A stretch of 64,000 bases of DNA, taken from contig NZ_JOMI01000001.1 in NCBI RefSeq assembly GCF_000711235.1, positions 186,001 through 250,000 on the forward strand, in the 5' to 3' direction. Of the stretch, positions 1 through 10,000 are shown in pieces (position 1 is the stretch's first letter; each line of letters starts with the position of its first letter). The DNA is from Prevotella sp. 10(H). Its GTDB lineage: Bacteria > Bacteroidota > Bacteroidia > Bacteroidales > Dysgonomonadaceae. The position numbers were made by a program, and so were the translations under genes. The notes under the pieces are model-generated. The model was not told where the DNA came from. It did not search any database and saw only the letters and a program-made list of their open reading frames with translations.

Positions 1-806
1 CCGGAACCTTCATTACCGAACTCGCCTATATGTACACCTTCGCCACGAGCCAGAGTTTTAACCTGATATTCTTCGGGAATCGATTTCGGGTCGTCGGTTT
101 CGTAAGGACTCCAGACTGAGAATAATATCCTGCGCTCAGTCGGACTGTTTGCCTGCATACCGAAGTATCCGCCACCAAAGCCATTAGCCATATAATATGA
201 GCCTATAACGTCGTTGCCTTTAGGCACTGTAACTTCATTATAAAACCACTCTATATCTTCGTTTTCCGGAAGAGTATAACCCATATGCACTGAAGGTCCT
301 CTCCTGCCCCAGTATGTTTCAAATTCCCTGAGAAACGACAACGGTTCTTCCGCAGCAGGCCCGCTGATGATTATATCTGAAATATCGGCAAAAGCATCAC
401 CTTTCTTTTCCAAACCCTGAAAATCGATTTTGATATATCCCGCTTTGCTTACATCTATTTGTCCTACAGGGATAATCGCCCATGTCTTATTCTTCATAGA
501 TATATCGAAAGGTTTACCATGGGCTGTAACTTTTATTTTTGCTCCTTTATCATACGTTTTAGCTCTTAATGAAATGTTAAGCTGACCCGGTTTCGATACT
601 TTAAACCATGACGAAAACGTGAAAGAAGGATCATTCCAAGCATATATACCGTCTTCATTGATAAAATTACGCTTGTGGACGCCATCGGTTACATATGTAT
701 TACCATTCAGGGGAATACTTACAATATTCCCACAATCAGATACCTGTGCAGATATGGCACTTACTAATAAAAAACAAGAAAATAAAGATAGGGTCAACTT
801 CTTCAT
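1..806 (-). CDS. Secreted DUF5077/DUF3472 domain protein (3' end cut by window)
   Basis: Reading the minus strand from ATG at 804-806 gives at least 268 residues that run off the window start. A signal peptide is visible at residues 1-20 (MKKLTLSLFSC..., cleavage near AISAQ). The next ~120 residues resemble DUF5077, a small beta-sandwich module, and the rest has the DUF3472 signature with the words GYFGMQANSPTERR, FSVWSPY and GEFGNEGSG. Such proteins are common in Bacteroidota and are thought to be periplasmic or surface carbohydrate-related proteins, but no reaction is established. It sits downstream of pheT in the same direction, separated by a strong terminator, so it has its own promoter (a -7 element at 834-841). 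Domain assignment is by memory of the family. Confidence 0.85.
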   Translation of the reverse strand, partial: MKKLTLSLFSCFLLVSAISAQVSDCGNIVSIPLNGNTYVTDGVHKRNFINEDGIYAWNDPSFTFSSWFKVSKPGQLNISLRAKTYDKGAKIKVTAHGKPFDISMKNKTWAIIPVGQIDVSKAGYIKIDFQGLEKKGDAFADISDIIISGPAAEEPLSFLREFETYWGRRGPSVHMGYTLPENEDIEWFYNEVTVPKGNDVIGSYYMANGFGGGYFGMQANSPTERRILFSVWSPYETDDPKSIPEEYQVKTLARGEGVHIGEFGNEGS

Positions 807-833
807 CAAGCAGGTATTTAAGGTTAATAGATA

Positions 834-841
834 CAAATATA
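834..841 (-). promoter_or_regulatory. Probable -7 promoter element of the DUF3472 gene
   Basis: On the minus strand this reads TATATTTG, an exact match to the Bacteroidota -7 consensus TAnnTTTG, and lies about 28 bases before the start codon at 806. A clear -33 TTTG is not present; TTCG occurs at about the right distance (862-865). Confidence 0.55.
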
Positions 842-860
842 AGCCTTTCGTTAGTAATAA

Positions 861-891
861 ACGAAAAAAGAGCCCTTATTTAAGGACTCTT
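861..891 (-). terminator. Intrinsic terminator after pheT
   Basis: The arms 868-877 and 882-891 pair over 10 bp with one G-U pair around a 4-base loop. On the minus strand the stem is followed by a run of six T. It lies 28 bases after the pheT stop and separates pheT from the next gene. Confidence 0.85.
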
Positions 892-918
892 ATGTATATT
901 TTACACAATAGAAGATAT

Positions 919-3384
919 TTATCTCAATTGCGCTCCTAATTCACTTTCCAATGACTTCTGTATTTTTTGCATAATTGCATCGATCTGCTTATCGTTGAGC
1001 GTTTTCTCATCATCCTGAAGTACAAAGTTAATGGCGTACGATTTTTTGCCCTCCGGAAGATTTTTCCCTTCATATACATCGAACAGCGTCACATCCTTCA
1101 GAAGCTTACGTTCTGCTTTGTAAGCAATTTTCTCGATCTGGTCGAACAATATGCCTTTATCTACTAAAAGTGCCAAATCGCGCCTTACAGCAGGAAATTT
1201 CGACATCTCGGTATATGTGATCATATTCTTTCTTATCTCTTTCATCAGAGAATCCCAGTTGAGTTCGGCAAAGAAAACGTCCGTATTTATATCCTGTACT
1301 TTCAATAGCTTTTTATTTACGATACCAAGTTTACCCAGCGATTTTCCCTTACCTTTTGCCTGAATATCAATTGCAGTGCTGAATATTTCATTCGAGAATT
1401 GTACATAATCATATCGGCTGGCCGGTATTCCCAAACGGTTCAGTATATTCTCCACATGGGCTTTAAGCTGGTAAACCGACGACTTTTCATCTGCGACCGC
1501 CCAACTGTTATCTATGCTGCTTCCGCTAAGCCACAACCCTAAATGGTATTCTTCTGAATATTCTTTCAGTGTTTCACCCTCTACCTTTTTCGAAGCATCG
1601 TAAAAATAGCAATTGCCGAATTCATAGAAACGGATATCCGGATTCTGGCGGTTACGATTATAGGCTATGCTTTCTAATCCGCCATATATCAGGGTTTGCC
1701 TCATTACACTGAGGTCATTGCTTAAAGGATTCAACAGATGTACACATGATGATATCGGATAAAGTTCCGATTCGGCATAATAAGATTCCTTTGTCAGCGA
1801 ATTATTCATTATTTCATAAAATCCGCTTCCTGTAAGCTGTTCCGAAATCAACGTCTGCAGGTCATAGCTTTTATCAGTAGCCGTTTCGTACGACAGGTTC
1901 GATTTTAGACTTTCGCCCATTTCAATATTGTTGTAGCCGTATACACGCAGGATGTCTTCTATTACATCCACATCGCGCAATACGTCTACACGATAAGTAG
2001 GTACTTCTATTGTGAGCATATCCCCGCTTTCTTCTGTAATAACCATTTCCAGATTATTCAGGATAGATTTTACCGTTTCCTTATCTATAGTTTTGCCAAT
2101 GAGTGAATTTACTTTTTCATACGACAATTTCACTACAGGCTTCGCAATCGAATTCGGATAAACATCTTCTATCTGTCCTGTAATCTTTCCGCCTGCTACT
2201 TCCTGTATCAGCATAGCTGCATATTTCAGTACGTAGATGGTATCGTTAGGGTCGCAACCGCGTTCGAAATGGAAAGAAGCATCCGTGTTCAGTCCGTGAC
2301 GGCGTGCAGTCTTACGTATCCATGTAGGATTGAAGTATGCACACTCAAGGAATACATCAGTAGTACTCTCTGTAACTCCTGATTTTAGTCCGCCGAAAAC
2401 TCCCCCGATACACATTCCCTCTTTATCGTTGCATATCATCAGGTCTTTATCACTAAGAGTACGTTCCACTTCATCGAGAGTTACGAACTTGGTTCCTTCG
2501 GGCAAGGTCTTCACGATGACTTCACCGCCTGTGATATGCGCTACATCAAAAGCGTGCAGCGGATGTCCGAAGCTGTGTAATGCATAGTTGGTGACATCCA
2601 CAACATTGTTTATCGGCCGCTGACCTATAACCGTAAGTTTTTCTTTTAGCCAGTCAGGGCTTTCAGCAACTTTTACACCCCTTATCGTCAATCCTGCATA
2701 ACGCGGACATGCCTCGGCATTCTCCAGTTTTACAGGGATACCACCTGTAGGTTCATCTATTTTAAATTCGTCCACAGAAGGCATCGTCAGACCGCTTTTC
2801 AGCTTATTCTGACGCAAATAAGCTTCCAGATCGCGGGCAACACCATAGTGAGATGCGCCGTCGATACGGTTAGGCGTAATATCTACTTCGAGGATATAAT
2901 CGCTCTTTATATTGTAATATTCTTTTGCAGGCGTTCCAACTTTAGCATCGGCAGGCAATACGATAATTCCTGCATGGCTGGTACCGATACCGATTTCATC
3001 TTCGGCACATATCATACCGAAAGATTCTACACCTCTTATCTTCGATTTCTTTATGGCAAAAGACTCTTCTCCCGAATACAGTTTTGTGCCCACAAGCGCC
3101 ACAACAACCTTCTGTCCGGCAGCCACATTCGGCGCACCGCATACAATCTGCAAAGGTTCGCCTTCACCTACATTTACTGTAGTTACATGCAAGTGATCAG
3201 AATCGGGATGAGCAACACAAGTTAATACTTCACCTATCACGAGGCCTTCCAAACCTCCTTTGATAGCTTCTACTTCTTCCACGCCTCCGGTTTCCAGTCC
3301 GAGTGAAGTAAGCGCCGCAGATGTTTCTTCGGGCGACAAATCGAAATCGAGATAGCTTTTCAGCCAGTTGTAAGAAATATTCAT
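919..3384 (-). CDS. pheT: Phenylalanine--tRNA ligase beta subunit
   Basis: This 821-residue protein is the beta subunit of the (alpha-beta)2 phenylalanyl-tRNA synthetase, which charges tRNA-Phe in the cytosol. Domains in order are the N-terminal core, a tRNA-binding OB fold (about 40-150, with GEVLTCVAHPDSDHLHV), B3/B4 editing region, B5, the catalytic-like core and a C-terminal FDX-ACB domain (about 725-820, KFPAVRRDLALLVD). Length is normal for Bacteroidota. The partner pheS lies at 57128-58147 on the other strand, so the two subunits are not in one operon. The ATG at 3384 gives the expected MNISYNWLKSYLDF start. A possible -7 element (TATTTTTG on the minus strand) is at 3419-3426. Confidence 0.98.
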   Translation of the reverse strand: MNISYNWLKSYLDFDLSPEETSAALTSLGLETGGVEEVEAIKGGLEGLVIGEVLTCVAHPDSDHLHVTTVNVGEGEPLQIVCGAPNVAAGQKVVVALVGTKLYSGEESFAIKKSKIRGVESFGMICAEDEIGIGTSHAGIIVLPADAKVGTPAKEYYNIKSDYILEVDITPNRIDGASHYGVARDLEAYLRQNKLKSGLTMPSVDEFKIDEPTGGIPVKLENAEACPRYAGLTIRGVKVAESPDWLKEKLTVIGQRPINNVVDVTNYALHSFGHPLHAFDVAHITGGEVIVKTLPEGTKFVTLDEVERTLSDKDLMICNDKEGMCIGGVFGGLKSGVTESTTDVFLECAYFNPTWIRKTARRHGLNTDASFHFERGCDPNDTIYVLKYAAMLIQEVAGGKITGQIEDVYPNSIAKPVVKLSYEKVNSLIGKTIDKETVKSILNNLEMVITEESGDMLTIEVPTYRVDVLRDVDVIEDILRVYGYNNIEMGESLKSNLSYETATDKSYDLQTLISEQLTGSGFYEIMNNSLTKESYYAESELYPISSCVHLLNPLSNDLSVMRQTLIYGGLESIAYNRNRQNPDIRFYEFGNCYFYDASKKVEGETLKEYSEEYHLGLWLSGSSIDNSWAVADEKSSVYQLKAHVENILNRLGIPASRYDYVQFSNEIFSTAIDIQAKGKGKSLGKLGIVNKKLLKVQDINTDVFFAELNWDSLMKEIRKNMITYTEMSKFPAVRRDLALLVDKGILFDQIEKIAYKAERKLLKDVTLFDVYEGKNLPEGKKSYAINFVLQDDEKTLNDKQIDAIMQKIQKSLESELGAQLR

Positions 3385-3575
3385 TTATATGATGTTTATA
3401 TTTTTCAAAAAAGTCCGTCAAAAATACAAAATAGTTGCGAGTTACGGATTAGATGTCATGAGTTATTTTCTCCATATCCGTATACACCGGATATAAAATA
3501 GGGTTTATCCTTTAAAATAAATTGTTAATTATCACACCATAGTTAACAACAATCTGTAAGGTGGTGCGGGTTTCA

Positions 3576-3606
3576 TTTGGCAGTGTCAAAAAAAATCTTA
3601 TATTTG
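3576..3606 (+). promoter_or_regulatory. Promoter of the NfeD-flotillin operon
   Basis: TTTG at 3576-3579 and TATATTTG at 3599-3606 are separated by exactly 19 bases, a full match to the Bacteroidota housekeeping promoter consensus (TTTG-N19-TAnnTTTG). The start codon follows 46 bases downstream. Confidence 0.85.
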
Positions 3607-3652
3607 TATTGAGATAATAAGACCTAACATTATATACTAAATCAGCACAATT

Positions 3653-4228
3653 ATGAAAGAGTTTTTTTCGAGTATGGACGCTGCACAACAGTTTTACTGG
3701 TATGTAGCCATTGGCGCCAGTGTAATATTTATCATCCAGACTATTATGACTTTTATAGGGGCAGATTCCGATACCGGGGTCGATGCTGATTTCGACGGAA
3801 ATCTGGATGGTGGCGATTCTCCTTTTCAGCTATTCTCATTGAGGAACCTTGTTTGTTTCCTGCTTGGATTCGGATGGACAGGAGCGGCCATGTATGGTTC
3901 GTTCGACAGTAAAATACTGCTGGGTGTTGTAGCACTGTTGGTAGGATGCCTTTTTGTCTTCCTTTTCTTTATGGTGATGAGAACGTTGATGAAACTGTCG
4001 GAAGACAATTCCTTTAAAATAGAAGACACTATAGGTAAGACTGCCGACGTATATATGAACATACCTGCAGAGAAAAAAGGAAAGGGCAAAATATTTATAA
4101 GTGTGAAAGGCTCTACACACGAACTCCCTGCAATTACAAACAGCACAGAACCCATAAAAAGCGGAGCGCTCGTAAAAGTTGAAGCGCTGGAGGGAGGTAT
4201 ATTGCTGGTTACCCCATTAAACCAATAA
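3653..4228 (+). CDS. NfeD-like membrane protein (flotillin partner)
   Basis: The 191-residue product has a hydrophobic N-terminal part with about three membrane segments (roughly 16-38, 62-85, 88-112) and a C-terminal soluble domain (about 120-190) ending in KVEALEGGILLVTPL, which matches the OB-fold domain of the NfeD/YqiJ family. NfeD proteins sit next to flotillins in many bacteria and are thought to help organise or regulate flotillin assemblies in the membrane. The flotillin gene follows after 45 bases in the same direction, and both appear to share the promoter at 3576. The family call rests on the C-terminal fold and this gene pairing. Confidence 0.82.
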   Translation: MKEFFSSMDAAQQFYWYVAIGASVIFIIQTIMTFIGADSDTGVDADFDGNLDGGDSPFQLFSLRNLVCFLLGFGWTGAAMYGSFDSKILLGVVALLVGCLFVFLFFMVMRTLMKLSEDNSFKIEDTIGKTADVYMNIPAEKKGKGKIFISVKGSTHELPAITNSTEPIKSGALVKVEALEGGILLVTPLNQ

Positions 4229-4273
4229 ATAAAACTAACTATATTATAAATCAACTAAACACTTAATTAAATT

Positions 4274-5836
4274 ATGATTGAAGGTATACCTGATATTGCA
4301 ATTATTATTGTCGTAGGTGCCATTGCGCTGTTTGCATTCATTGCAGCCATGGTATCCAGATACAAACGCTGCCCGTCGGATAAGATACTGGTAGTTTACG
4401 GAAAAACAGGAGGAGCATCTGCCAAATGTATTCATGGCGGCGGTGCATTCATCATACCTGTTATCCAGGACTATGCATATCTCGATCTGAAACCAATCTC
4501 TATTGAGGCTAACCTCACCAGCGCACTGAGTAAACAGAATATCCGTGTGGATGTGCCCTGCCGGTTTACGATTGCCATTTCTACCGAAAAGGAGAATATG
4601 AACAATGCGGCTGAAAGGCTTTTGGGATTGACTACATCACAAATACAGGAGTTAGCAAAAGATATCCTGTTCGGACAGTTACGTCTGGTTATCGCTACCA
4701 TGATGATCGAGGAAATCAACTCCGACCGCGACAAATTCCTTGACAATATCTCTAAAAACGTAGATACAGAGCTACGCAAAATCGGTCTGAAACTGATAAA
4801 CGTAAATGTAACCGACATTAATGATGAATCGGGCTACATCGATGCATTAGGAAAAGAAGCTGCTGCTAAAGCTATCAATGAAGCGAAAGTGAGCGTAGCT
4901 GAACAGGAAAAAATCGGGGAAACAGGTAAAGCCATTGCCGACAGAATGCGTGATGTTCAGATTGCCGAAACCCACAGAGACAGGGACGTATCTATTGCCG
5001 TAGCACAGAAAGATAAGGAAGTAAGCATTGCTGGTGCCGTAAGGGACGAATCTATTGGTAAGGCCGAAGCAGACAGAGATACCCGTGTGAAGACTGCTGA
5101 AGCAAATGCGATAGCCGTAAAAGGTGAAAATACGGCTAAAATAGAGATTGCAGGATCGGACGCATTGCGCCGTGAAAAAGAAGCGGAAGCTGCCCGTCTG
5201 GCTGTTGCAGCAGAAAAAGTGCAACAGGCGAAAGCTCTCGAAGAAGCATATGTAGCGGAGCAGAAAGCCGAAATGGCGCGTTCGGAAAGGGAACGCTCTA
5301 CACAGATAGCCAATGTTGTGGTTCCTGCCGAAATAGAAAAACAGAAACTCATTATCGAAGCGCAAGCTATTGCTGAGCAGAAACGCGAAGAAGCAAAAGG
5401 GGAAGCCGATGCTATATTCGCGAAAATGGATGCCGAAGCACGCGGTTTGTATGAAATACTTACCAAGCAGGCCGAAGGTTACAGAGATGTTGTGAATGCT
5501 GCGAAAGGCGACCCTGTGGCAGCTTACCAGTTATTGTTGATCGAGAAACTTCCTGAACTGGTGAAAACGCAGGTTGAAGCCGTTAAGAATATCAAGATCG
5601 ATAAGGTTACTGTCTGGGATACAGGAAATGGTGTCGGTGACGATGGCAAAACGTCTACAGCCAACTTCATATCAGGGTTGATGAAGTCTGTACCGCCGCT
5701 TAACGACCTGTTCGGCATGGCCGGAATGAATCTGCCTTCCTATCTGAAAGGACAGGCCGAGAAAGATAAGGACGTAATAATTCCTTTGGCTCCTACTGCT
5801 ACTCCGGTAGAAACAGAGGAGAAGAAAAAGAAATAA
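4274..5836 (+). CDS. Flotillin-family SPFH protein
   Basis: A 520-residue protein with a short N-terminal membrane segment (residues 5-25), an SPFH/band 7 domain (about 30-190) and a long Ala/Glu/Lys-rich coiled coil (about 190-400, with repeated QKDKEVSIAGAVRDE-like text), then a less ordered tail ending in EEKKKK. This is the YqiK/flotillin architecture: a membrane scaffold that clusters proteins in ordered membrane patches. The gene follows an NfeD-like gene, the usual flotillin neighbour. Direct cargo cannot be read from the sequence. A hairpin terminator follows at 5860. Confidence 0.93.
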   Translation: MIEGIPDIAIIIVVGAIALFAFIAAMVSRYKRCPSDKILVVYGKTGGASAKCIHGGGAFIIPVIQDYAYLDLKPISIEANLTSALSKQNIRVDVPCRFTIAISTEKENMNNAAERLLGLTTSQIQELAKDILFGQLRLVIATMMIEEINSDRDKFLDNISKNVDTELRKIGLKLINVNVTDINDESGYIDALGKEAAAKAINEAKVSVAEQEKIGETGKAIADRMRDVQIAETHRDRDVSIAVAQKDKEVSIAGAVRDESIGKAEADRDTRVKTAEANAIAVKGENTAKIEIAGSDALRREKEAEAARLAVAAEKVQQAKALEEAYVAEQKAEMARSERERSTQIANVVVPAEIEKQKLIIEAQAIAEQKREEAKGEADAIFAKMDAEARGLYEILTKQAEGYRDVVNAAKGDPVAAYQLLLIEKLPELVKTQVEAVKNIKIDKVTVWDTGNGVGDDGKTSTANFISGLMKSVPPLNDLFGMAGMNLPSYLKGQAEKDKDVIIPLAPTATPVETEEKKKK

Positions 5837-5859
5837 TCAGATATTTGATATTTGGAATG

Positions 5860-5892
5860 CCCGCCGGACAAGTTCTGAGCGGGTTTTCTTTT
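5860..5892. terminator. Hairpin between convergent genes
   Basis: CCCGC at 5860-5864 and GCGGG at 5879-5883 form a short GC-rich stem followed on the plus strand by a T-rich run (TTTTCTTTTA). It lies between the convergent flotillin gene and the methyltransferase gene and most likely stops plus-strand transcription. Confidence 0.6.
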
Positions 5893-5895
5893 ATC

Positions 5896-7071
5896 TTATA
5901 CTTTCCGGCAAATCAGCAAAACTTTTCTATCATCGGCAAGGGTGGTTGCAAATATGTATACTTCGCCTCCGTCTTTTAGTCCGGTTTTCTTTCTGATTTC
6001 CTGTACTGATAGAGGAAAATTGCGGGTTGTAATATTTGCCTGCTTTATATCTGCCAGATGCAGTTTAATATCTTTCTTATTGAGAGAACTGATAGTCTGT
6101 ATAGCAAATACACGTCCGGGAAAATTGCTATGCAAAGTATCGGAAGTATATAAATGGCTACTCGGATGCAGCTTATCTAGAGAGAAAGATCTGGCTATAC
6201 TTTTATATGCACCGCCTTTTAATATGGAAGCATTCGGTTCGTAAAGGTATTTACCGAGATCGGAAGAATAAGATAGAGAAATGTTGTCCTCTTCCTCTTT
6301 ATCGAAGGTAAATGAATCGGTCTTACTACCTGTAATATTTATACAATGATAGTGTGTTCCACTACTTTGTCGTTTCTTTATAAACAGGAGTTCCTTACAT
6401 TCATTGCCGACACTGATGATATATACATCCGATACATTCCGCAATGATTTTACCGCTAATGAAATATCCAGCATCGGCGAAAGTTTAATCATTGTCTGCG
6501 CGGCTTTCTCTTCCAATAAATCTTCTATCGCAAGGACATTAGGCGTACAATCTTCTATAAGGACTGTTTTACGCCCTGTATTATCCCTTCGCGCAGGATC
6601 GATATATACCATATCTACAGCAGGCATGGAAGAAAGATACTCTACGGCATCGCTGTTAATTACCTTTATTCGTTCTAAGCCCAGCTGTTTGAAATTATGA
6701 ACTGCTATTTTGGCGAGTTCTTCCTGCTGCTCTACATAGCTTGTTTCTTCAAAACTTGCAGACAGAAAAGAGCAATCAACGCCGAAGCCACCTGTAAGGT
6801 CTGTCATAGATTTTCCTTTGCATAAGGATGCCTTAAAACGGGCGGTTTGCTCCGAAGAGCATTGTTCTAATGAAAGATGTTGCGGGTATAAAATACGGTC
6901 ATTGGCATACCACGACGGAACTTTCTCTTTTACAATCTGCCTGCCTTTTATCTGGCGGATAGCAAACTGCATATCAATATCGGGATATAACTTAGATTGC
7001 AGGGCAAGAGTATGGATATCGTCCTTCTCATGCTCATTGATAAAGTGTATAATCCTATCGTTTAAGATCAT
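5896..7071 (-). CDS. SAM-dependent methyltransferase with THUMP-like C-terminal domain
   Basis: This 391-residue protein has a Rossmann methyltransferase core: the SAM-binding glycine motif DLTGGFGVD at 91-99 and the YIDPARRD motif at 156-163, which occupies the position of the catalytic (N/D)PP(F/Y) motif. The C-terminal ~90 residues (around RNFPLSVQEIRKKTGL) match the THUMP-like extension found in Bacteroidota proteins annotated as class I SAM methyltransferases; THUMP suggests an RNA substrate, which remains inference. Its ATG overlaps the tamB stop by 4 bases (ATGA), so the two genes are translationally coupled. Confidence 0.87.
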   Translation of the reverse strand: MILNDRIIHFINEHEKDDIHTLALQSKLYPDIDMQFAIRQIKGRQIVKEKVPSWYANDRILYPQHLSLEQCSSEQTARFKASLCKGKSMTDLTGGFGVDCSFLSASFEETSYVEQQEELAKIAVHNFKQLGLERIKVINSDAVEYLSSMPAVDMVYIDPARRDNTGRKTVLIEDCTPNVLAIEDLLEEKAAQTMIKLSPMLDISLAVKSLRNVSDVYIISVGNECKELLFIKKRQSSGTHYHCINITGSKTDSFTFDKEEEDNISLSYSSDLGKYLYEPNASILKGGAYKSIARSFSLDKLHPSSHLYTSDTLHSNFPGRVFAIQTISSLNKKDIKLHLADIKQANITTRNFPLSVQEIRKKTGLKDGGEVYIFATTLADDRKVLLICRKV

Positions 7072-10000
7072 TTCTTCATTCTGATGAAAGGACTCAATGT
7101 ACTGCCCTTCTGGATAGAATCGGGAAGAAGCGGAGCAATACTATCTCTGCTTATCACTCTCGGACGGGTACGGTGAAAGAGGTCGCGAAGTTCGTCGAAG
7201 TCCTTTTTATAGATAATACCTACTCCCTGTGTCTGGGTAGCATGCCCGAGATAATAATATTTTTCGTTGTAATGGTTATAAGCTTTTATACGCCATGTTC
7301 CCGCATTGTTGAGCAAGTATTCGATATCGATATCGGTTATCATCGCCTCATTTTTCAGGTTGATGTCGTTTCGGTATCCGAAGTTACCATTTATCAGCAG
7401 CCTGTCGTTCAACAACTGACTTGACAGTAAAAGTTCAGCCTCGGTATTTGTCAGTTCGGTATCACTGTATCGTATATTTGTTCCCAGCTGCCAGCGGTCG
7501 TCTATCTTGCTTACAATCTTTGTCAACTGGTTTGACAAGGTTGAAGAGGCCAATGCGGCAAAATCGGATGTCTGCGAGCCCGGATTAGCATAACTCGGTG
7601 CCTTGAATTTAGACAATATCAACAAATATGCTACCTGTTTATTTATCTCATCCTGTGTATTCAGTATACTTTTCACCTGACGCTCTACTTCGCTGTCAGT
7701 AGAAGGTAGTGATATATCCAGCCCTACATTCGGATGCTTCAGAGGTCCGGTAAGGTTCAGGACGCAATTTACAGGAATAGTCGTCTGCCCCACCCTATCG
7801 GCTAGGTCTTTATCCAAGTCGTTCAGGCTGGCATTCACTTTATAGATAGCTTCCACATCGAGAGTAGCTTCGAACGGGTCGCCCCTGAACTGCACATTAC
7901 TACCGTCCACTATATTAAAGCGACGTTCCATAAGCCGCTGGAAAGTAAAGTTATAGCTTCCCCGGTTGATATTATATGTTCCGAAAAGTTTCGGAGAAGA
8001 CTTCATGTTCCATTCAAACTGCATAGCACCGCTTCCCGTACCTTTCAGTATATCTCCGCCTGCAGGGTCCATTAAAAGCTCCAATGTGGCGTCGGGTGTT
8101 GCATCTACATAGAAATGCATATTGATGTCCATTCCGGAATCATTCCGTAGATATGCAGGAAGAGTGTTCGATACAGCGGTTGTATCGGGATTGCTCTTAT
8201 CCTTATATGTAATGAAAGAATATTCGTTTACAACATCTTCCATAAAGTTCATACGTACCAGCGTATTAGCCTCAGTACGCATACGTACATTGATATCCAC
8301 GCCGCTTTCATCTCCGCCTATAGTTCCGTTACCGCTACCGAAAACTTTTCCGTAAAATAACGGATTAACGGACGGTGTGGCATTATATACAAGGAAATTA
8401 TTGGCATTCAGTTCAATGAGATACATAAAATTACTGAACAGGTCATGCGCTACTTTCCCGCTGACTTGAGCCGTATTGTTATACTCATCGGCCATTGTTA
8501 TATCGTTGAAGTAGATCAGGTCATTTTTCAGATACACCGTATCGGTAAAGTTATAACGGGTATTCAGGAAACGAATTCCAAAACTTCCATCCTCAATAAA
8601 AGCCTTGCCTTCTACCGTTACTTTCGAGAAATTCCCATGCAGATGTACCTTCCCCGTACCCCGTCCGGTTATATTGTCGAAGATAGTTTCTGCATATTTA
8701 TTAAGGAAACCTATATTGATGCTGTCGGCATCGAAGTTTATCGATAGCTGCTGCTTCACAGGATCGAGCGTACCGTCGACCTTTGTCCTTTTGTTCTCAT
8801 GGCTGACAATCAATCCGTCGAGAACTACCTGACTTGTTTCATCGTCCAGTTCGCTGAACAGGTTCAGATTTCCGAGTTCTGCTCCGTTAAACTTAAAGTC
8901 GGTGACATTGAGGCGTGTATTCAGATACGGCTTCTTTTCTATACTGGAAACAAACAGGCTTCCTGTAGCCGCACCTCCGAACTGGAGTGCATCGATAGCA
9001 AGCGTCTGGAATATATATTCAAGGTTGATATTTTTCAGCTCAGCTTTTAGTATATCATTGGAATCCTTTTGGGTATATTTTCCGTTTATCTTAATCTCCT
9101 GACTTCCATCGTCGTTATATACCCTGAAATTATCGACATCGATCAATCCGTCCTGAATAGCTATATGCGACTTATCCATTCGCCAGTCGGCATTATTGAG
9201 CAATAAATCGCTAGGCAACATATCTATATCCACTCTGAACGGGTCTGTTCCGTCTTTAGTCAGAAGAGTAGCAATAGAGAAATTTCCGCGGGCACGTTGC
9301 GCACCTGTATTCATCAGCGATATATCAGTATTTATCAGGTTGTTGCTTATTCTGGAATTTATGGCAATGTCGTTTATGGCATCTTTTTTACCTATCACCA
9401 GTACATTGATCTTGGCATCTATCGTATCGCACGGATTCTTTATGGAGACATAACCCGATTTAATATTCATTCCGGCAGCTTTTACCGACGGGGCAAATAT
9501 TTCAAGGTTAAAGTTATTACTCATATTATCGTACGAACCTATTATTTTCGACGGGCTGAGTATAGTCACAGGCAGCTTAAGAATAGTGCTCAACGATTCT
9601 GTATTATTCACCTGAAAGTCGAAATTCATCCGATTTATCTGCTCTTCATACTTCTTATTCTCGGATGTCTTAATCAGTGCAGGCAAGTAATGTCCTAAAG
9701 TTTGCTTTACACTGCCGACCATAGACAATATAGAATATATACCGTTAATCTGGCCTTTTATCAGATTAGAGTTTAGCGTTAACTGCCTGCTGTCCTCAAA
9801 TCCAGTTATATTTAACACAAGGCTATCCATTTGGAAAAACTTATCTTCACGGATAAAGTCTATAGAATCTATCCTCACGTATCCCTCTGCATTATCGATA
9901 TGGCGTCCTGTGAAATCGGCATCCATTACAAATGAGATGTACGAATGTTTCATGTTTTCGGCAATATGGAGATTATCCAGTTGTACGTTTTTCACTTTGG

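Noticed and set aside
4847-5466. Two long minus-strand open frames opposite the flotillin coiled coil
   Set aside because: The low-complexity Ala/Glu/Lys coding leaves few stops on the other strand; the translations are Phe- or Ser/Ala-rich with no fold signs.
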